Below, in pieces: positions 1 through 11,600 of a stretch of DNA of 64,000 nucleotides. Source of the stretch: Ceratodon purpureus. Taxonomy: Eukaryota; Streptophyta; Bryopsida; Pseudoditrichales; Ditrichaceae. Location of the stretch: the NCBI GenBank assembly GCA_014871385.1, contig CM026424.1, forward strand, positions 7,431,320-7,495,319, in the 5' to 3' direction. The translations under genes were made by a program, and so were the position numbers. Numbering within the stretch: the first letter of the stretch is position 1; every line of letters begins with the position of its first letter. The notes below the pieces were generated by a model, which was not told the origin of the DNA, did no database searches, and saw only the letters and a list, made by a program, of their open reading frames with translations.

Positions 1-1095
1 GGCCCCCACCTCCAGGGAATCAATGCTTTACAACGATCCTCCACCAATTCCTGTGTATCCTGAAACATGTATTAATATTTAATGAATCGAAGTGGAAAAT
101 TTTCAACATGGCAACGCGTTGGTGCTGAGTCACCTTGTTGGTAGGTTATAACTGATAAGACACAACACTTACAACTTACAAGTTGGAAGAGGAATTGGTC
201 ATTTCGAGTCTGGACTCTGACCTTCTCGAAGTTTCTGGGCGATGCTCTACATGCGTATCCCCTTCCTGACCAAATCATAAGGTCAAATTGATAGCGCAAT
301 TATTTTAAAACCCAAGGTTGTGTGGTAAGCACAAACTAACCTGGCGTCACCTGTGCCGAACAGCGCAATCGCACACTGAAGTATAGAAAAATCTGCTGTA
401 AGTTAGGTCAGTAGAACGCGGTAAGAACTCATGGGAAGCCAGACGGAGAGTCGGAAGGAAGCTCGCAGACTGACACCATGGCGGGGGAAAAAAATGACGT
501 AAGCTTCTGTTTGAGTATCTTGGATTTAAATGCCAGTGTCATTTAGTTCGGTTTAGATTTGAGTGATGCACCAATACGAAACTGGATACTTGGACATAAA
601 AGTATCTACAAAGCATCAAATTACTGCACAACGTACATACTGATGCTCATTTCCGCAACATGACTAAGAACAAGGTGGTAGGAAACCTGACGATGCAGGA
701 GAATCTGTGGAACCAAAAATATGAAAGACTGTCGTTGCCAGTCACCTTGCACACCAGATTACACCTCGATCCCGTCACAGCTATATAACGAAGCTGTTGA
801 GTGCGTGATTTATAACAGATGTACACCTGAGCGTTGCGTCTGATGATACGCTGCGTTTGATGATACGTTCGAACTTAAGCAGAAGCGCATTCGTCAATCT
901 CCTTTCAAATGGGAGAGAAACTTTCAGCAAATCAAAACAAATCTTCAAAGACTCCACATCGAGAAAAAAAAGATGCCGAGCCTGTCTATCCTCTGAATAT
1001 AAGACCACTCCAAGGCTTTACTGATTCCGGTATGAAACACACAAAATGGACGTCTCTGCCACTGCACATGGCGTTGACCCTTCTCAAGAGCACGT
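1..1095. other. Downstream flank of RPL18a, no gene recognised
   Basis: I see no convincing gene here. The short open frames on both strands have no recognisable domain and no splice logic. A plus-strand frame open from base 2 to a stop near base 92 could be the last codons of a gene lying off the left edge, but nothing supports it beyond being open. The part next to base 1095 must hold the 3' UTR and polyadenylation region of the minus-strand RPL18a gene. Confidence 0.4.
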
Positions 1096-2605
1096 CTACA
1101 CAAAGGTGTTGGGCCTGGAGGCCTTGTAGGTGGTCTTCAGGCTCCTGGTTGGTGGGCGAATCTTGCGGTAGGTCAAAGGGAACTTAATTTTGGAGTCATG
1201 GAACTGCTTGGTGTTCTCACGCTTGCAAAGAGATACCGGGATAGTCGCAGTCTTGATAATCTGAATGCACGGGGAGCGAACCCGGTGACGAGAAGCCATC
1301 TCATCATACATCTGCTCAACTGCTCCATTGAGAGTAAGGTCTCGGTACTCCTTGTACATGTTGTGATAGCCGGTCCGGCTCTGATAACGCACCCAGATAC
1401 CATAGTTCTTGATGGTGGTGGGGTACTTCTCAAATATCTGAAAATAAAACCAGAGTTACTTAGCAGGAATTCGTACTGCTCACATTCTAGTCTTAAAACA
1501 TTTAAACTAAACCAATTTTGCCATCGCAACATCCGCTGTGATCGAATCGGATCGACAGGACTCAGTATCTAATGTAGAACGCAGTAACGCCTGGAAGAGT
1601 GATATTGGATGCAAAAGAGTGCTGCGATATCCACTATTACACTTCTAAATTCAAAAGGGGATAAATTCGGTGATGTGGTGACTGATGCTGCCGCACCCCC
1701 AAGGTAAAGGGAACATTAGCTTTTTATCATTCTTCGTAGACTGTAGAAAACCTATCAATATAAATTGACCTAGACACAATCCGGAGCTCTCTCACTCTCC
1801 CTCTCGCTCCATCGCGATCTCTCTCTCCATCCAACTGTTCAATCCCAAATTATGCACCCCAGGATCTCGCCACCCATTTAAAGCGATCAAAACCCCAATT
1901 AATGTAGAATGCTTAATACCTCATTGATGGCCAGGAGTTGACCGTGGGCCTTCTTGACCTTCTGCAACTTCCTGAGGAAATACCTGCAAAGAAAAATGAC
2001 GATAAAACAAACTAAACTCACAAAGAAAACCAGTGGAATCCTTAATCCAATAGGCACCATTAACCCATAATTTCAGCAGTAAGACCTCCTCAACAAACAT
2101 CACAGAGCGTAGAAACCAGCTCAACCACGATCCCTTCGCAAACCAAAACTCAATTCCCCGAGTTTCTACAAATCATGATCAAACATACCAGAACTTCGAC
2201 TTGGCGCGAACCTCGTCAGTAGCCCACAGCTTCATGCGGTAAGCCTTGGGGGTCTCATTGGTGGCAGTTGGCAGGGCCCGCCCCACCACCTGGTACTGAT
2301 GAAACTGTCACATCCCAACACCCCACAATCAAAACCCTAAAAATAAATCAAAAATTAAAAAAAAAAAAAAAAACCAACATCGCCTGAATCCAACCCCCAT
2401 TACAACACACCACATATAACACAACCATCGTCGTAACCGCAAAAACAAACTACTCAACCGATACACTCATCAACCTGAAAGATGATATCAAAACCCTAGA
2501 AACAGAAACCCTAAAAATTTAATGATTGTTTGTCCGATGGAAATGGAGTGTTTGGGGAAAAAATGGGAGATGGCGGGGAGGGGGATTACGAACCCGGAAG
2601 ACCAT
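1096..2605 (-). CDS. RPL18A: 60S ribosomal protein L18a (eL20), four coding exons
   Basis: Structural protein of the large cytosolic ribosomal subunit. Minus-strand exons are 2605-2594 (only four codons, MVFR), 2304-2189, 1983-1920 and 1437-1096. They join in phase (12+116+64+342 nt) into 177 residues, the usual length of the family. Recognisable blocks are [51 protein letters not shown], the invariant [30 protein letters not shown] and the C-terminal [10 protein letters not shown]. Every intron has GT/AG ends. The start is the ATG whose four-codon exon splices to the conserved FHQYQ block. A telo-box lies about 125 bp upstream. Nothing looks broken, and I expect a normal housekeeping gene. 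Confidence 0.95.
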
Positions 2606-3296
2606 CGCTGCGGTGGGCGTCCCCGGAGGCTTGAGCGAGCGGGCGAGAGGGGCGTGGCCAGACGCACGCTTCAAAGAGAAGGAGCTCCGGGCAAGCATGA
2701 GTGTCTTTGAGGCGTCTTTGGCGCTCCTCCTAGGGTTTTGGGTTTCATGGACCCATTCACACTGGAGAACTAGGCTCTCGGAATCTTCTCACATTGGGTC
2801 CCGGATGTCTGTATATCTATATAGTATATATAGTTAACTTTGGTAGTTATATATATATAGTCTACTTTCTAGACCTCCCTCTTTTTTTTTAAGCTCTTGT
2901 AAGGGGAGTCAGGCTCCTTTCTAGACCTTCACACTAGAGGTGGGCCTGACTAAAAACCCGGGAGGCTGTGTGGCCAAAATTCTCACATGCAATCATTTTC
3001 ATTTTTAAAATAATTTTTCATAACCCTATATTAAAAATGTATTAAAAAATTCAACACATTTTTTTCAGGCCCCTTCTTACTTTACACTATATCCAAAGGA
3101 CATCAAATTTAGAGTTGAACTTCTCAAGAATGAACCATGGCCCTAGGCTAATTTTCTCCATAATTTTCTACTTCTTAATGTAAAGACGGCCACAGATTGG
3201 TGATACAACACTCTAAAATGTAGCAAAATTTCCTATATTCTAGCTTGGCTATAGCGTTGGAAAAAAATTATAAGACAATTACTTTGGTGAGTTACC
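2606..3296. other. RPL18a 5' leader, promoter and AT-rich spacer
   Basis: The first part is the GC-rich 5' leader and promoter of RPL18a. From about 2860 the sequence is AT-rich with short homopolymers. Open frames at 2522-2837 overlap the ribosomal leader antisense and show no domain. I see no further gene. Confidence 0.5.
2731..2738 (-). promoter_or_regulatory. telo-box upstream of RPL18a
   Basis: The minus strand reads AAACCCTA about 125 bp upstream of the RPL18a start codon. Telo-boxes are a known element of plant ribosomal protein promoters. A TGGGCC (site II-like) hexamer lies further upstream at 2941-2946. Both are seen directly; their function here is inferred from the family. Confidence 0.6.
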
Positions 3297-3370
3297 TTGC
3301 CAACAAAATCTCATACCACTTGCGAGGAATGAAATCAACAAAAACGTCTACGATTGCTAGCCAAGCGCTG

Positions 3371-3465
3371 TAAGAGCATCCCCAGTAATCTTGTATTGTA
3401 AACTTGACAGCAGAAAGAAGTGGAAAGACGTGAATTGCGGTTTAGGCCAACCGCAGATGCTCTAA
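3371..3465. mobile_element. Small MITE (about 95 bp) with AGAGCATC ends
   Basis: The ends are TAAGAGCATC on the left and GATGCTCTAA on the right, an inverted repeat with one mismatch. The homologous promoter stretches at 22.4 and 44.75 kb lack the insert, which confirms the borders approximately. It has no coding capacity. Confidence 0.65.
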
Positions 3466-3855
3466 TGGACGGTCAGTCACTGATTACTGTAAGAGCACAT
3501 GGGTTGGAGCGACCTCGAAGAAATCTGCAGTTGGAACGTATCTCCGCCATTATACAGGTCCCAAAATTAAATTCCACTCGAGAAACACCAACTAGGCTAC
3601 GAAAACAATCCAGTTTCAAGTTATAAGCAGGACATAATATTCCTAGAGAAGCTGAACCATTAGAAAGGGCCAATATTAAGCCACCGACTTGCACAAACAA
3701 CGATCCAGCTCTAAGCTCAAGTACACACACGCTAGTAAGAGCGAACTTAGAGCTGCTGTCACTGATCGCCAACAAACATCGAAACATGAGCAAGGAGGTG
3801 ATCATTCACCAGTCTGACCTTTAGGACGTCATGAACTCACAACAGGACGGGTAGA

Positions 3856-4346
3856 ATGTAGCAGAGGTGACCTCCTCTCCTCGACCCGGCGGAGTGGGGG
3901 GTCGGGGGCATGAGGACCCGACATTGAGCAAGGGGCAGCTCTCATCGGGCAATCCTTTCTTTATTTTTTTTTATTTTTTATTTTTTTTGAGACAAATGGT
4001 CTCAGAAATTTACATGAGTAATATAAGATTTTTCAAACCCATCGAGCGGAGCGAGAAGGGTTTGAATAAAGACATCGGGTCCGGTAGGACCCGTTGCCTG
4101 TTAAGTAATTTTAGGGTTCACTCAAAACAATGATCACGGGGTAGTTAGGGTTGATTCTCAATGAATTTTGGTTTTTATAGCCTCTATTTTTTCCCAAGTA
4201 AATTTTATAAAAAATAAAAAATAAAATAAAATAAAATAAAATAAAACTATTCAAATTCTATAGGGCTGCCCGCCCAGTGAGCGCCGGGTCCTCCTGCCCC
4301 CACCCTTCAATTACCCCGGCCATAGCCGAAGGTCACTCCTGCTACA
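3856..4346. mobile_element. MITE of about 490 bp with long degenerate terminal inverted repeats
   Basis: The left end (ATGTAGCAGAGGTGACC, then a GC-rich block with CGGGGGCATGAGGACCC) reappears reverse-complemented at the right end, which reads ATGTAGCAGGAGTGACC and GGGGGCAGGAGGACCC on the other strand. The inverted repeats span roughly 60-70 bp with several mismatches. Inside is an AT-rich core with an (AAAAT)n microsatellite near 4208-4246. The USL promoters elsewhere lack this insert. Confidence 0.65.
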
Positions 4347-4754
4347 TGTGTCCCCAACTGGACACTCAAAGGTTAGAGAACACAACTATATATGAACCAC
4401 GTTCCGACTTCAGCAATGTTGAGTTTGTTTCCGATACCAGAGGTCGCTGCACGGCATCTCCCAGAAACATTGTTCCTAGATGTGGTGGCTTTGGGGTGGC
4501 GTGGTTTCCAATCCGATATCGGAGGAGGCTTGTCCCTAGCCCCACTGCCTGCCAGACTACTTCCGATATCGAAGATTGTAAATAAGATCAATATTTTAAT
4601 ATCAAAGAGGTCCACTTTCACTGTAATTAGGCCGCTCAGACTTCCCAACGAACAAGCCGCACATACCGTACTTGGATGGCAGGTTCGTCCACCTCAAACC
4701 AAAACACACACACACACAATATATGTATATGCATTATCAACTCCGTTGTGAAGA

Positions 4755-4895
4755 AAAAGAATGCATTAATTTATTCATTAACGTAAAGCCTCTGGTTTAG
4801 AACAATCGCTAGATCAGACAGCACCATGTTACTAGTATTGCACCAGAACTCCAAATCTTCACTTAGTAGTTGTTGATGCAAAGGTGAGATGTTCA
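4755..4895 (+). pseudogene. Fragment of USL intron 1
   Basis: This plus-strand stretch is nearly identical to intron 1 of USL (about 23,070-23,200 and 45,505-45,630), including the segment just before the exon 2 acceptor. The neighbouring promoter scrap is inverted while this one is direct, so the region is a rearranged mosaic. No exon survives next to it. Confidence 0.75.
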
Positions 4896-5525
4896 TTACT
4901 CATATACCATTATTTTCTATATCACCATATATTTCCTCATTACAACTTTACCTTCTACCAACAATTTGGATCATAGCACCTATTGGATACCATATTTGAT
5001 TTTTTTTAACAAAGGCCCAAAAGTTAACAAATTAACTCTATTTCATAAACCATTCATGTCTAACATACCAAATTCAGCCCAAAAATGCTCTATGTCCATC
5101 CGGTGGTACATGCAAAATTTCATGGTCAACATCATGTTGTAGTGAGTGTGATAAATGTTTTAGTGTGAGGTTTGAAAGTGGGGTTGCAACACTTGTTACA
5201 GGGTACTGTACAACACTAGTAAAATTACAGTGGGCGTGTGAGGCTACACACTCGAGAAATGACACAACATGCTTGTGCAATTGATCAGCAATTCTTATTC
5301 CTGTCCTTGAATCCTTTTCAAATGCCCAAAAAAACTTCAACTTATTTTTCACCACAATAGTGGGTGCCTTTACAGAAGATTTTGTCATGTGGCTGGACGT
5401 GTCTGTGACGCCTGGAAATGAGGACTCAAGCATCATTTCAGAATCTGTCGAAACATATCTTAGGTATCATTGAACAGATACGCTCTGTTTGGAAGCATTT
5501 CGTGAAATTAAAATACTGCGAGCAG
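4896..5525. other. Unassigned spacer left of the tandem duplication
   Basis: No recognisable gene. A minus-strand open frame of 120 codons (5436-5074) has no domain I recognise and no second copy in the window to test it against. I treat it as unsupported. Confidence 0.35.
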
Positions 5526-6182
5526 TATTACAATTGCAGGCGCAAGTGTCCGGTGTATGGATTAGACATGTCATAATTTCCACCTGGAGCACCGTAGCGG
5601 ACAAACGTTTGTAAATTGGAGTAACAGAGAAGGTAAGATAGTGGCAACAGAGCCATTTTTTCCGGTTTGGACCTTGAGGCTCAGATACATTAAAATTGCA
5701 AGTCCAGTCGGATCACTGGTATAGATAAGGACAGTCAAAACGAGAGAGACAAGCGAGCAAAACTTGCACGAACAGAAGCTGAAGCCTGAAAACAAACATG
5801 TAGAGCGAATCTCAAAGTTTGTCGATGACAGGAATTATGAATTTGTACTAATAGCAAGCATGCAGTGAGTTGTTTAATTTATGCCCTAGGGCTGTAGCCT
5901 ACAACTCATAAGATAGTCCAACTGCTCAGCTTGAAGCTAACCTCTTACATATGAACTCCATCTCCCTAGAGGTCTCTACAGGGATAACTTCGATCCTAGA
6001 GGGATTCGTTCGTAACTACATCAATCTGAGCACAAAATTTATACTGCATCTTCTGAAAGAACATAAGTAAAGGGAAATATGGCAAGGCCTCGAAGCTACG
6101 GTGCTACATCAGCAGCGGCACGATTCCCGTCATCAGTTAGAGTGATTGGAGTGCGGCCTAGCTGCTGCATCGTCTCGAAGGT

Positions 6183-6988
6183 TTAGGCTGATCCAGCGGC
6201 TCCGCCTTCCATGCGGATTCCTTCCTCCAGGTCTGGATCCAAAACCAAAATAAGCATGTTGAAATGAGTGAATTTGCACACACTCCAGCTAACTAATCAA
6301 TGTGAAGAATGTACTGTACTCCAGAAAAGTATGTCAAGCAAAGGAAGTGGACATGCCACGGACACACCGGGACGTTCTGCATACATTTTTGAGCACAGGG
6401 ACGTTCATCCTGGATTCAACTAAACTTGATGCAGCAGTACGGACGCATACAAACTTGATCTGTCCAAATGATTTGGTATTAGGAGGTTGAAGGCCGACAT
6501 AGTTGAAACAATAGAAGTCTTGTTTTAATCACCTGATCCATCTCGACCGGGATTGCTGGGTGGCTCAGTAGGTTGCATCTCAAGTGCCTCAGGTGCACGT
6601 GCCTCGGGTGCATGTGCCTCAGGTGCGATAGAAACTTCTCTGCGCTCACGCATTAAGCTTCTCCAAAGAACGCTCTTGATGCAGCCCCCAATGCAGGCCC
6701 CCATTAGGATCACTCCCAGCGGCACCGCAGTGATTTTGAGCCACTCTATCACCTTGTCTTGACTCCTATCAGCCAAGCATCCAACAACACTGATTTAGAA
6801 TGTTACTCCTGTGACCCAAAAATTCGCACATGCCTACCGTACTTGCTGAGGAATGAATCTGACACTCACGTGTCGGTCGTGGCATCCAGTGATGCCGTGG
6901 GGCTCCATGATAAGTCTATAACCGCAGCAGCTGACTCCAGGAAGTGCAATATAATCCACACCGCAGTGATCTTGAGCCGCTTTATCAT
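6183..6988 (-). CDS. SMP copy 1: small membrane-protein candidate, three exons
   Basis: I do not recognise the family. Minus-strand exons 6988-6870, 6789-6533 and 6232-6183 have GT/AG introns and join in phase into 141 residues. Exon 2 encodes a hydrophobic segment of about 20 residues (near residues 57-77, ITAVPLGVILMGACIGGCI), then a basic patch (WRSLMRERR) and a Pro/Glu-rich tail with an APEA(H/R) repeat absent from copy 2. The last exon encodes an acidic, Gly/Ala-rich end. The paralogue at 33,970-34,784 keeps the same exon borders, phases and stop, and length differences are multiples of three, which argues for coding. Exon 1 here has been partly rewritten (see findings) and lacks the signal-peptide-like start of copy 2. 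A TATA box and five perfect palindromes lie upstream. A single-pass membrane protein is my inference. Confidence 0.6.
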
Positions 6989-7480
6989 CTTGTTTGCCTG
7001 CGTGTGCAAAAGAATACAGACAGAGTTAGCTTGGACGTGGACATCGCAGTAATTCTTGCTGAGTCGAAATAATTAACAACGTCGTGATGATGAACCGGGG
7101 ATAAAATCAACACTCCAGCAGAGAATCGCACAAAAGACAGCTAGTTTTGCAGTTCAGCAACTCATATTCATACCAAAAAATAAGCTCAGATTAGTTTAAC
7201 TAAAGCTCTCACCCGAGGACTGATGCTCACCCGAGGACTCTGGGACTCTGTGCTTCTACAACGGACCTCCTGGAAATGCGTCCAGAAAATACAGTCCGCT
7301 CCGTATTTTGAGCAACTCTTCACAGACAGATTCACCGAACAGATTTGGCGCAAGTTCGCGATTCACACAAGTTAAACAAGGCCTAAACAAACTCGAACAA
7401 CCGAACTGAGAATGAGAGTGGGAGTGTGAGTCTAGAGGAGAGAGGTGGGAAATATGTGAGTGCCAGATGGGGTCACCTCG

Positions 7481-7489
7481 CCTTTTATA
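7481..7489 (-). promoter_or_regulatory. TATA box of SMP copy 1
   Basis: The minus strand reads TATAAAAGG, conserved at the same relative place in unit 2 (35,572-35,580). It lies about 490 bp upstream of the SMP start codon, so a leader intron is likely. An acceptor-like CACACGCAG precedes the start codon in both copies. Confidence 0.6.
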
Positions 7490-7534
7490 CCATAGCCAGC
7501 TGCGCGTAAGAGTACGACGCTGCTCTCATGCCAT

Positions 7535-8127
7535 TCCGATGTCGGATTGCTTCATCCATTGCACAGTACGACGCGAGCCGTGCATGGATATCACGAACAC
7601 ACGAAATTGGGGAAGTCGATGGTTCCCAATTTACAAATAGACAGCTCTCGTCCGATGTCGGATGTCATTCAAAGCTGGAATCCCCTTGCAGAATGGCCAG
7701 CCACACCGCAGGAGCCTGTCACTTCCTCCGACATCGGACTTGGATGGCGCCCCAACGCCACGCACATCATCATTGCAGGGATCTTTGTTGGGCGATCGAT
7801 GCATCTGCAGATCGATCAGACATCGGAACATTTCTAGAGTCGGGATGTTCGCTAGTAGAGTTTACCGACCTCACTGATTTTTGGCGTGACCGCACCTTAG
7901 AAACGCTCATTTTGAAATTCTGTAACTGCGAATTGGTCTCGCATTAATTTGATTCTATTCCCGGGCGCCACCTAAAAGTGTTCCGACATCGGAGCTTGAG
8001 TGAGTCGAAGCCTTTCCGGTTCTGGGTCCTAGGTGTACGCCAAAATCTTCGAAGCCACGTTTGCTGGAGAATTAGCAACAGTGCATATATTTCTGCATCG
8101 CTTCTGGAGGTGCCCTCCGATGTCGGA
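7535..8127. promoter_or_regulatory. Cluster of five perfect TCCGAYRTCGGA palindromes, SMP copy 1 promoter
   Basis: Perfect 12-bp palindromes or near-palindromes of the form TCCGA(TG/CA)TCGGA occur at 7535-7546, 7651-7662, 7727-7738, 7982-7993 and 8116-8127. A half-site GACATCGGA lies at 7819-7827. All are upstream of the minus-strand TATA box at 7481. Spacings are irregular (76 to 255 bp), so this is a set of repeated sites and not a tandem repeat. A transcription-factor binding role is inferred. Confidence 0.7.
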
Positions 8128-8280
8128 AGTCGTTGATCGTTCCAGCCGTGAACGGCGAGTTTTCCAAGACAACCAGGAAACAACCTAGATATTTACGAAA
8201 AACAAATGGTTCCAAATGAGTATCATCTAGAAAGGACTCAGGTTTGATTTCCTATGTAGATTTCAAAGTATCTAGGTTTA

Positions 8281-8690
8281 AGGTATACACACCTATGACC
8301 GATAACTTAAGCATTTCAGCATAGTAAATCTTGGGTTATCAGTAAGGAGTTATTTTTTGTGCATAGGAACACAAGGTTCATAAAGAATGAGCATTTTTTT
8401 TAAATCAATTCAGTAAAATTCAAATTACTACAAATTTTTTTCTTCAAAAGTGGCCTAGACCCCATGACTGACATATAGATTTACCCATGACCGACATATT
8501 GGTTTACCTATGACCGACAATACTCAGACTAATAAACAAGCACGAGACTATTTATTTCCGTGAATAAAAATAACACTCGCAAAGGCATTCTATTGGAGGA
8601 CGCATCCTAAATCTATTGTTCATCAATTATCGGTTACTGGTTTTCCATTGCTCTGTCATGGGTTCATTATCAGTCATAGGTGTGTATACA
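8281..8690. mobile_element. MITE (about 410 bp, Tc1/mariner-like TA target) in unit 1
   Basis: The left end reads TATACACACCTATGACCG and the right end is its inverted copy; the 22-bp terminal repeats differ at one base. Inside, the related motif CATGACCGACATA is repeated near 8460-8520. The corresponding place in unit 2 (about 37,270) is empty, while unit 2 has its own copy 115 bp further on. The flanking TA suggests TA target duplication. Confidence 0.75.
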
Positions 8691-11600
8691 TGTATATATT
8701 CAAATTTTAGTCTAAATCAAAGGATTTTAACTAGTAATTGGACCATGCCATTTGGATGACTTCACACTCTTTGCTGAATCTTGTGGTTCAACGATTTTAG
8801 TAGTAACTTGATCTAGCCACATCAAAGAACAGAGTCTTTATTCACATGTCTAATCATAAGATCACAAGCAAGGTTTATCGTCTTTATTCATAGGATAAAA
8901 GAGTAGAAAATGGTGCAAAGTCCTCAAATTTAGTTCAAATTCTCATGTTTAACTCCTTAAGTTTCTTGGTGTTTTTGAATTCTGAGGTGCCAAAAACAGC
9001 CCATTCATATTAACAACCTATTGATTTCTAAAATTAGACATAAAATGGGATACGTAACTGTAGGATCTTCTGCCTACCTTGTCTAAAAAGGTGTATATCA
9101 AATTAGACCATAATCCATCGTACAGATTGGGAGTTTATAAGATTTGATCTCACTAAGAATGTATTTTTGCCATTGTCCGAGCAATATACCTGAATTTTAA
9201 TGCTCCAAAAGTATACTGTAGAAAACATATTTGATCTAAAGAGGATCATCAAATCTTCTAAGTATAGAAGTTAAGTATACACTCACAAAGTTTGAGCCAT
9301 ATATGCGCTCAAGGAGAAGGGAAAAAATCCATGTTTTTGTCAATGGGGGTTTCCTGATAATGCCTTACATCTCCCAAGATTAGAACTAGCAAAAGGGTAA
9401 TTCCAACATGTCTGATTGAAAATCCAAACAGTAGATGTGTTATTGTCAATAAAAGAAAGAACCATCAAATATTGCAGTGAAATTTGAATAAAAATTGAAT
9501 TAATGGAATTTTTTAAGGAACAAATGGTATAATTTTTTGTTATTTCTAAGGGCGATTTTGATAACAGTGGGTCATGTGGATGGGTCTGTTGCCATGTCAG
9601 TAAAACAAGGTGAAATATGTTAAGTCCAAATGAAAACCAAATATTAGAAGTAACTTTTAGGTAAATGAAAAATGTATTTTGGATGCAAATTGAGTAATGG
9701 ATGATAATTGTCATTTGGATGAAAACTTTGAAGCAATGAGACAGCTTAGTACCCTAGACGGAAACCGTTGATTAGATGAAAACTATTTACTAAGCATAAT
9801 CATCATCAATGTGTATGGATGAAAAATTATTAGGGCCATTATTTTACATGTGCCCACCTTTTGAAATATAGTCTTGTCACATTCAGCCCTTATAAATGAC
9901 ACGCATCATGGGTTGGAAAATGGGAGATTGTAATTGATTAGTGACTCCCTAGATTTAGAGCAGATTCTTCAAAAATCAATGACATTTTCATCATAACTTC
10001 AAAATATTTGAAAAATTGACCATTGGAAAGCCACTGGTGAAAACTATAGTTAAATTGTTAGAAGATTTTGGAATACAAGAGCTTAAAATAGCATGCTTAG
10101 AAGTGTTGCAAACACAACGTGATGTGGATCATGTGATGTTTGAAACATTATTTAATTAGTCAATGACCTGTATTCATTAGCTAATAATGAACTATTTAAA
10201 TTTTAGGTTAACTATTTTTTGCAAGTAATTTACTTTGTTTTATGTTAAGCTACATTTATCATAAGTTTATTATTTTCTCTAAAGTAAAGTATTTATCATG
10301 TATATATTCCAAAGGTAAAAACTAAAGAATGGTCTAAAGCCATTCACAAGTTCAAAGTTTCATATCTAATGAAATAGGTCTTTTGATTCTTGGAATGTCT
10401 TTATTCAAAGGCAATATGATTTTTACATTGTTGGTACTTTATTACAAATAATATATTCTTACCACTAAATGTTTATTATTTGAATATTATTTAAGACGAC
10501 ATATTACTATATTGTATTATTTATTTTTATCCATGATTGTCTTCTCCAAAAATTTATTTATTTACATGATTTTCTACTATAAAATGTTCATATACAACAC
10601 ATTGCCTTTAGATCTACGTTTGTCAAGCAAGTTGATCAAATGTGTAATGGTATACAAAGACTTGTAAACATAGTTTGAAGGTGGTCTATAGGTCAATGCC
10701 TTCTTCTTTGATTTTCTTTCTTTACTCTCTAATATTACTATTAGTTAGTTAGGTATCATCAAGAAAAAATATGAGTGTAATTGTATCCAAATGTAAGATC
10801 CATCAGCAGTCAAATTAAAGCGGCAAAAGACTTTGTAATTACATACTTTGAGAGAATCCATGTGACTTGGGTGATTTTAAAATGTTTTTTTAATCTGTAA
10901 AGTACTTTTCAATTACTTTATCATCATACAATGTACGAAGATGTACCTAATTCATAGCTAATGTAGAGATGTAAATTTTTGGGCACTTAGCATATTTAGT
11001 CCTAAACAAGATTCATATTAGTTGAAAAATCATTGTTTAATCATTTTAAGAAAATACTCATGAATAACTAGAGAATTTATCTTTAATTGTTTTTAATTTC
11101 AAGAATTAAAAGATTGGAATAGTTGAAACAATAAAAAGTGAACCATTTATGTTGGCATCCTATAGCCTCATACAAGAAAAATATGTTTTGAATGTTTTAT
11201 TCTATTTTAGATTAACAATGGAAAAGTACAAGAACAATTGACTTGATTGAGGAGGAAATTGTTAAAAAAAATCTACAAAATCAAGATGTTGTGAGTGGAT
11301 TTCAAAATCGTTAGATTACTTCAATAATAAGTCAAATTGATGGCCAACTCCTTCAAGTTTTTGAGAAGCTCATATTGAATTCATATTGCAAAAATAATTA
11401 TTAAAAAAAAAAAAAAAAAACAAATAAAAACTACTAATTTGAAAACAAGAATTTCTTAAAACACTTTTTGAAATATATATTTTTTTGAATTGACACGTCT
11501 TAGCCATCTCAACCATTGCATATAGTCAATTCAATATATATATACCTTTATATATGTATATAATCTCTAAAAATGATGTCATACATATTTAGATCATAGC

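Larger units (their letters stand above)
3297..4705 (-). pseudogene. Inverted copy of the USL promoter and 5' leader, split by two MITEs
   Basis: Read on the minus strand, this stretch matches the 5' flank of the two USL genes (about 43.68-44.83 kb, and 21.71-22.48 kb). It includes the leader around 3473-3840, one perfect TCCGATATCGGA palindrome at 4512-4523, a degenerate one at 4562-4573, and the TATA-containing segment near 4390. No USL coding exon follows, so it is a displaced promoter scrap. It is interrupted at about 3371-3465 and 3856-4346 by inverted-repeat elements. A transcript from here would be complementary to the USL leaders. Confidence 0.75.

Noticed and set aside
2..92. Open frame at the left edge that could be a gene's C-terminus
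   Set aside because: Too short, with no recognisable family motif.
5074..5436. 120-codon open frame on the minus strand
   Set aside because: No domain, no second copy, no splice context. Not enough to call a gene.
9340..9714. 124-codon minus-strand frame in the AT-rich spacer
   Set aside because: The unit 2 counterpart (39,223-39,411) is shorter and broken by indels. Composition is that of AT-rich spacer.
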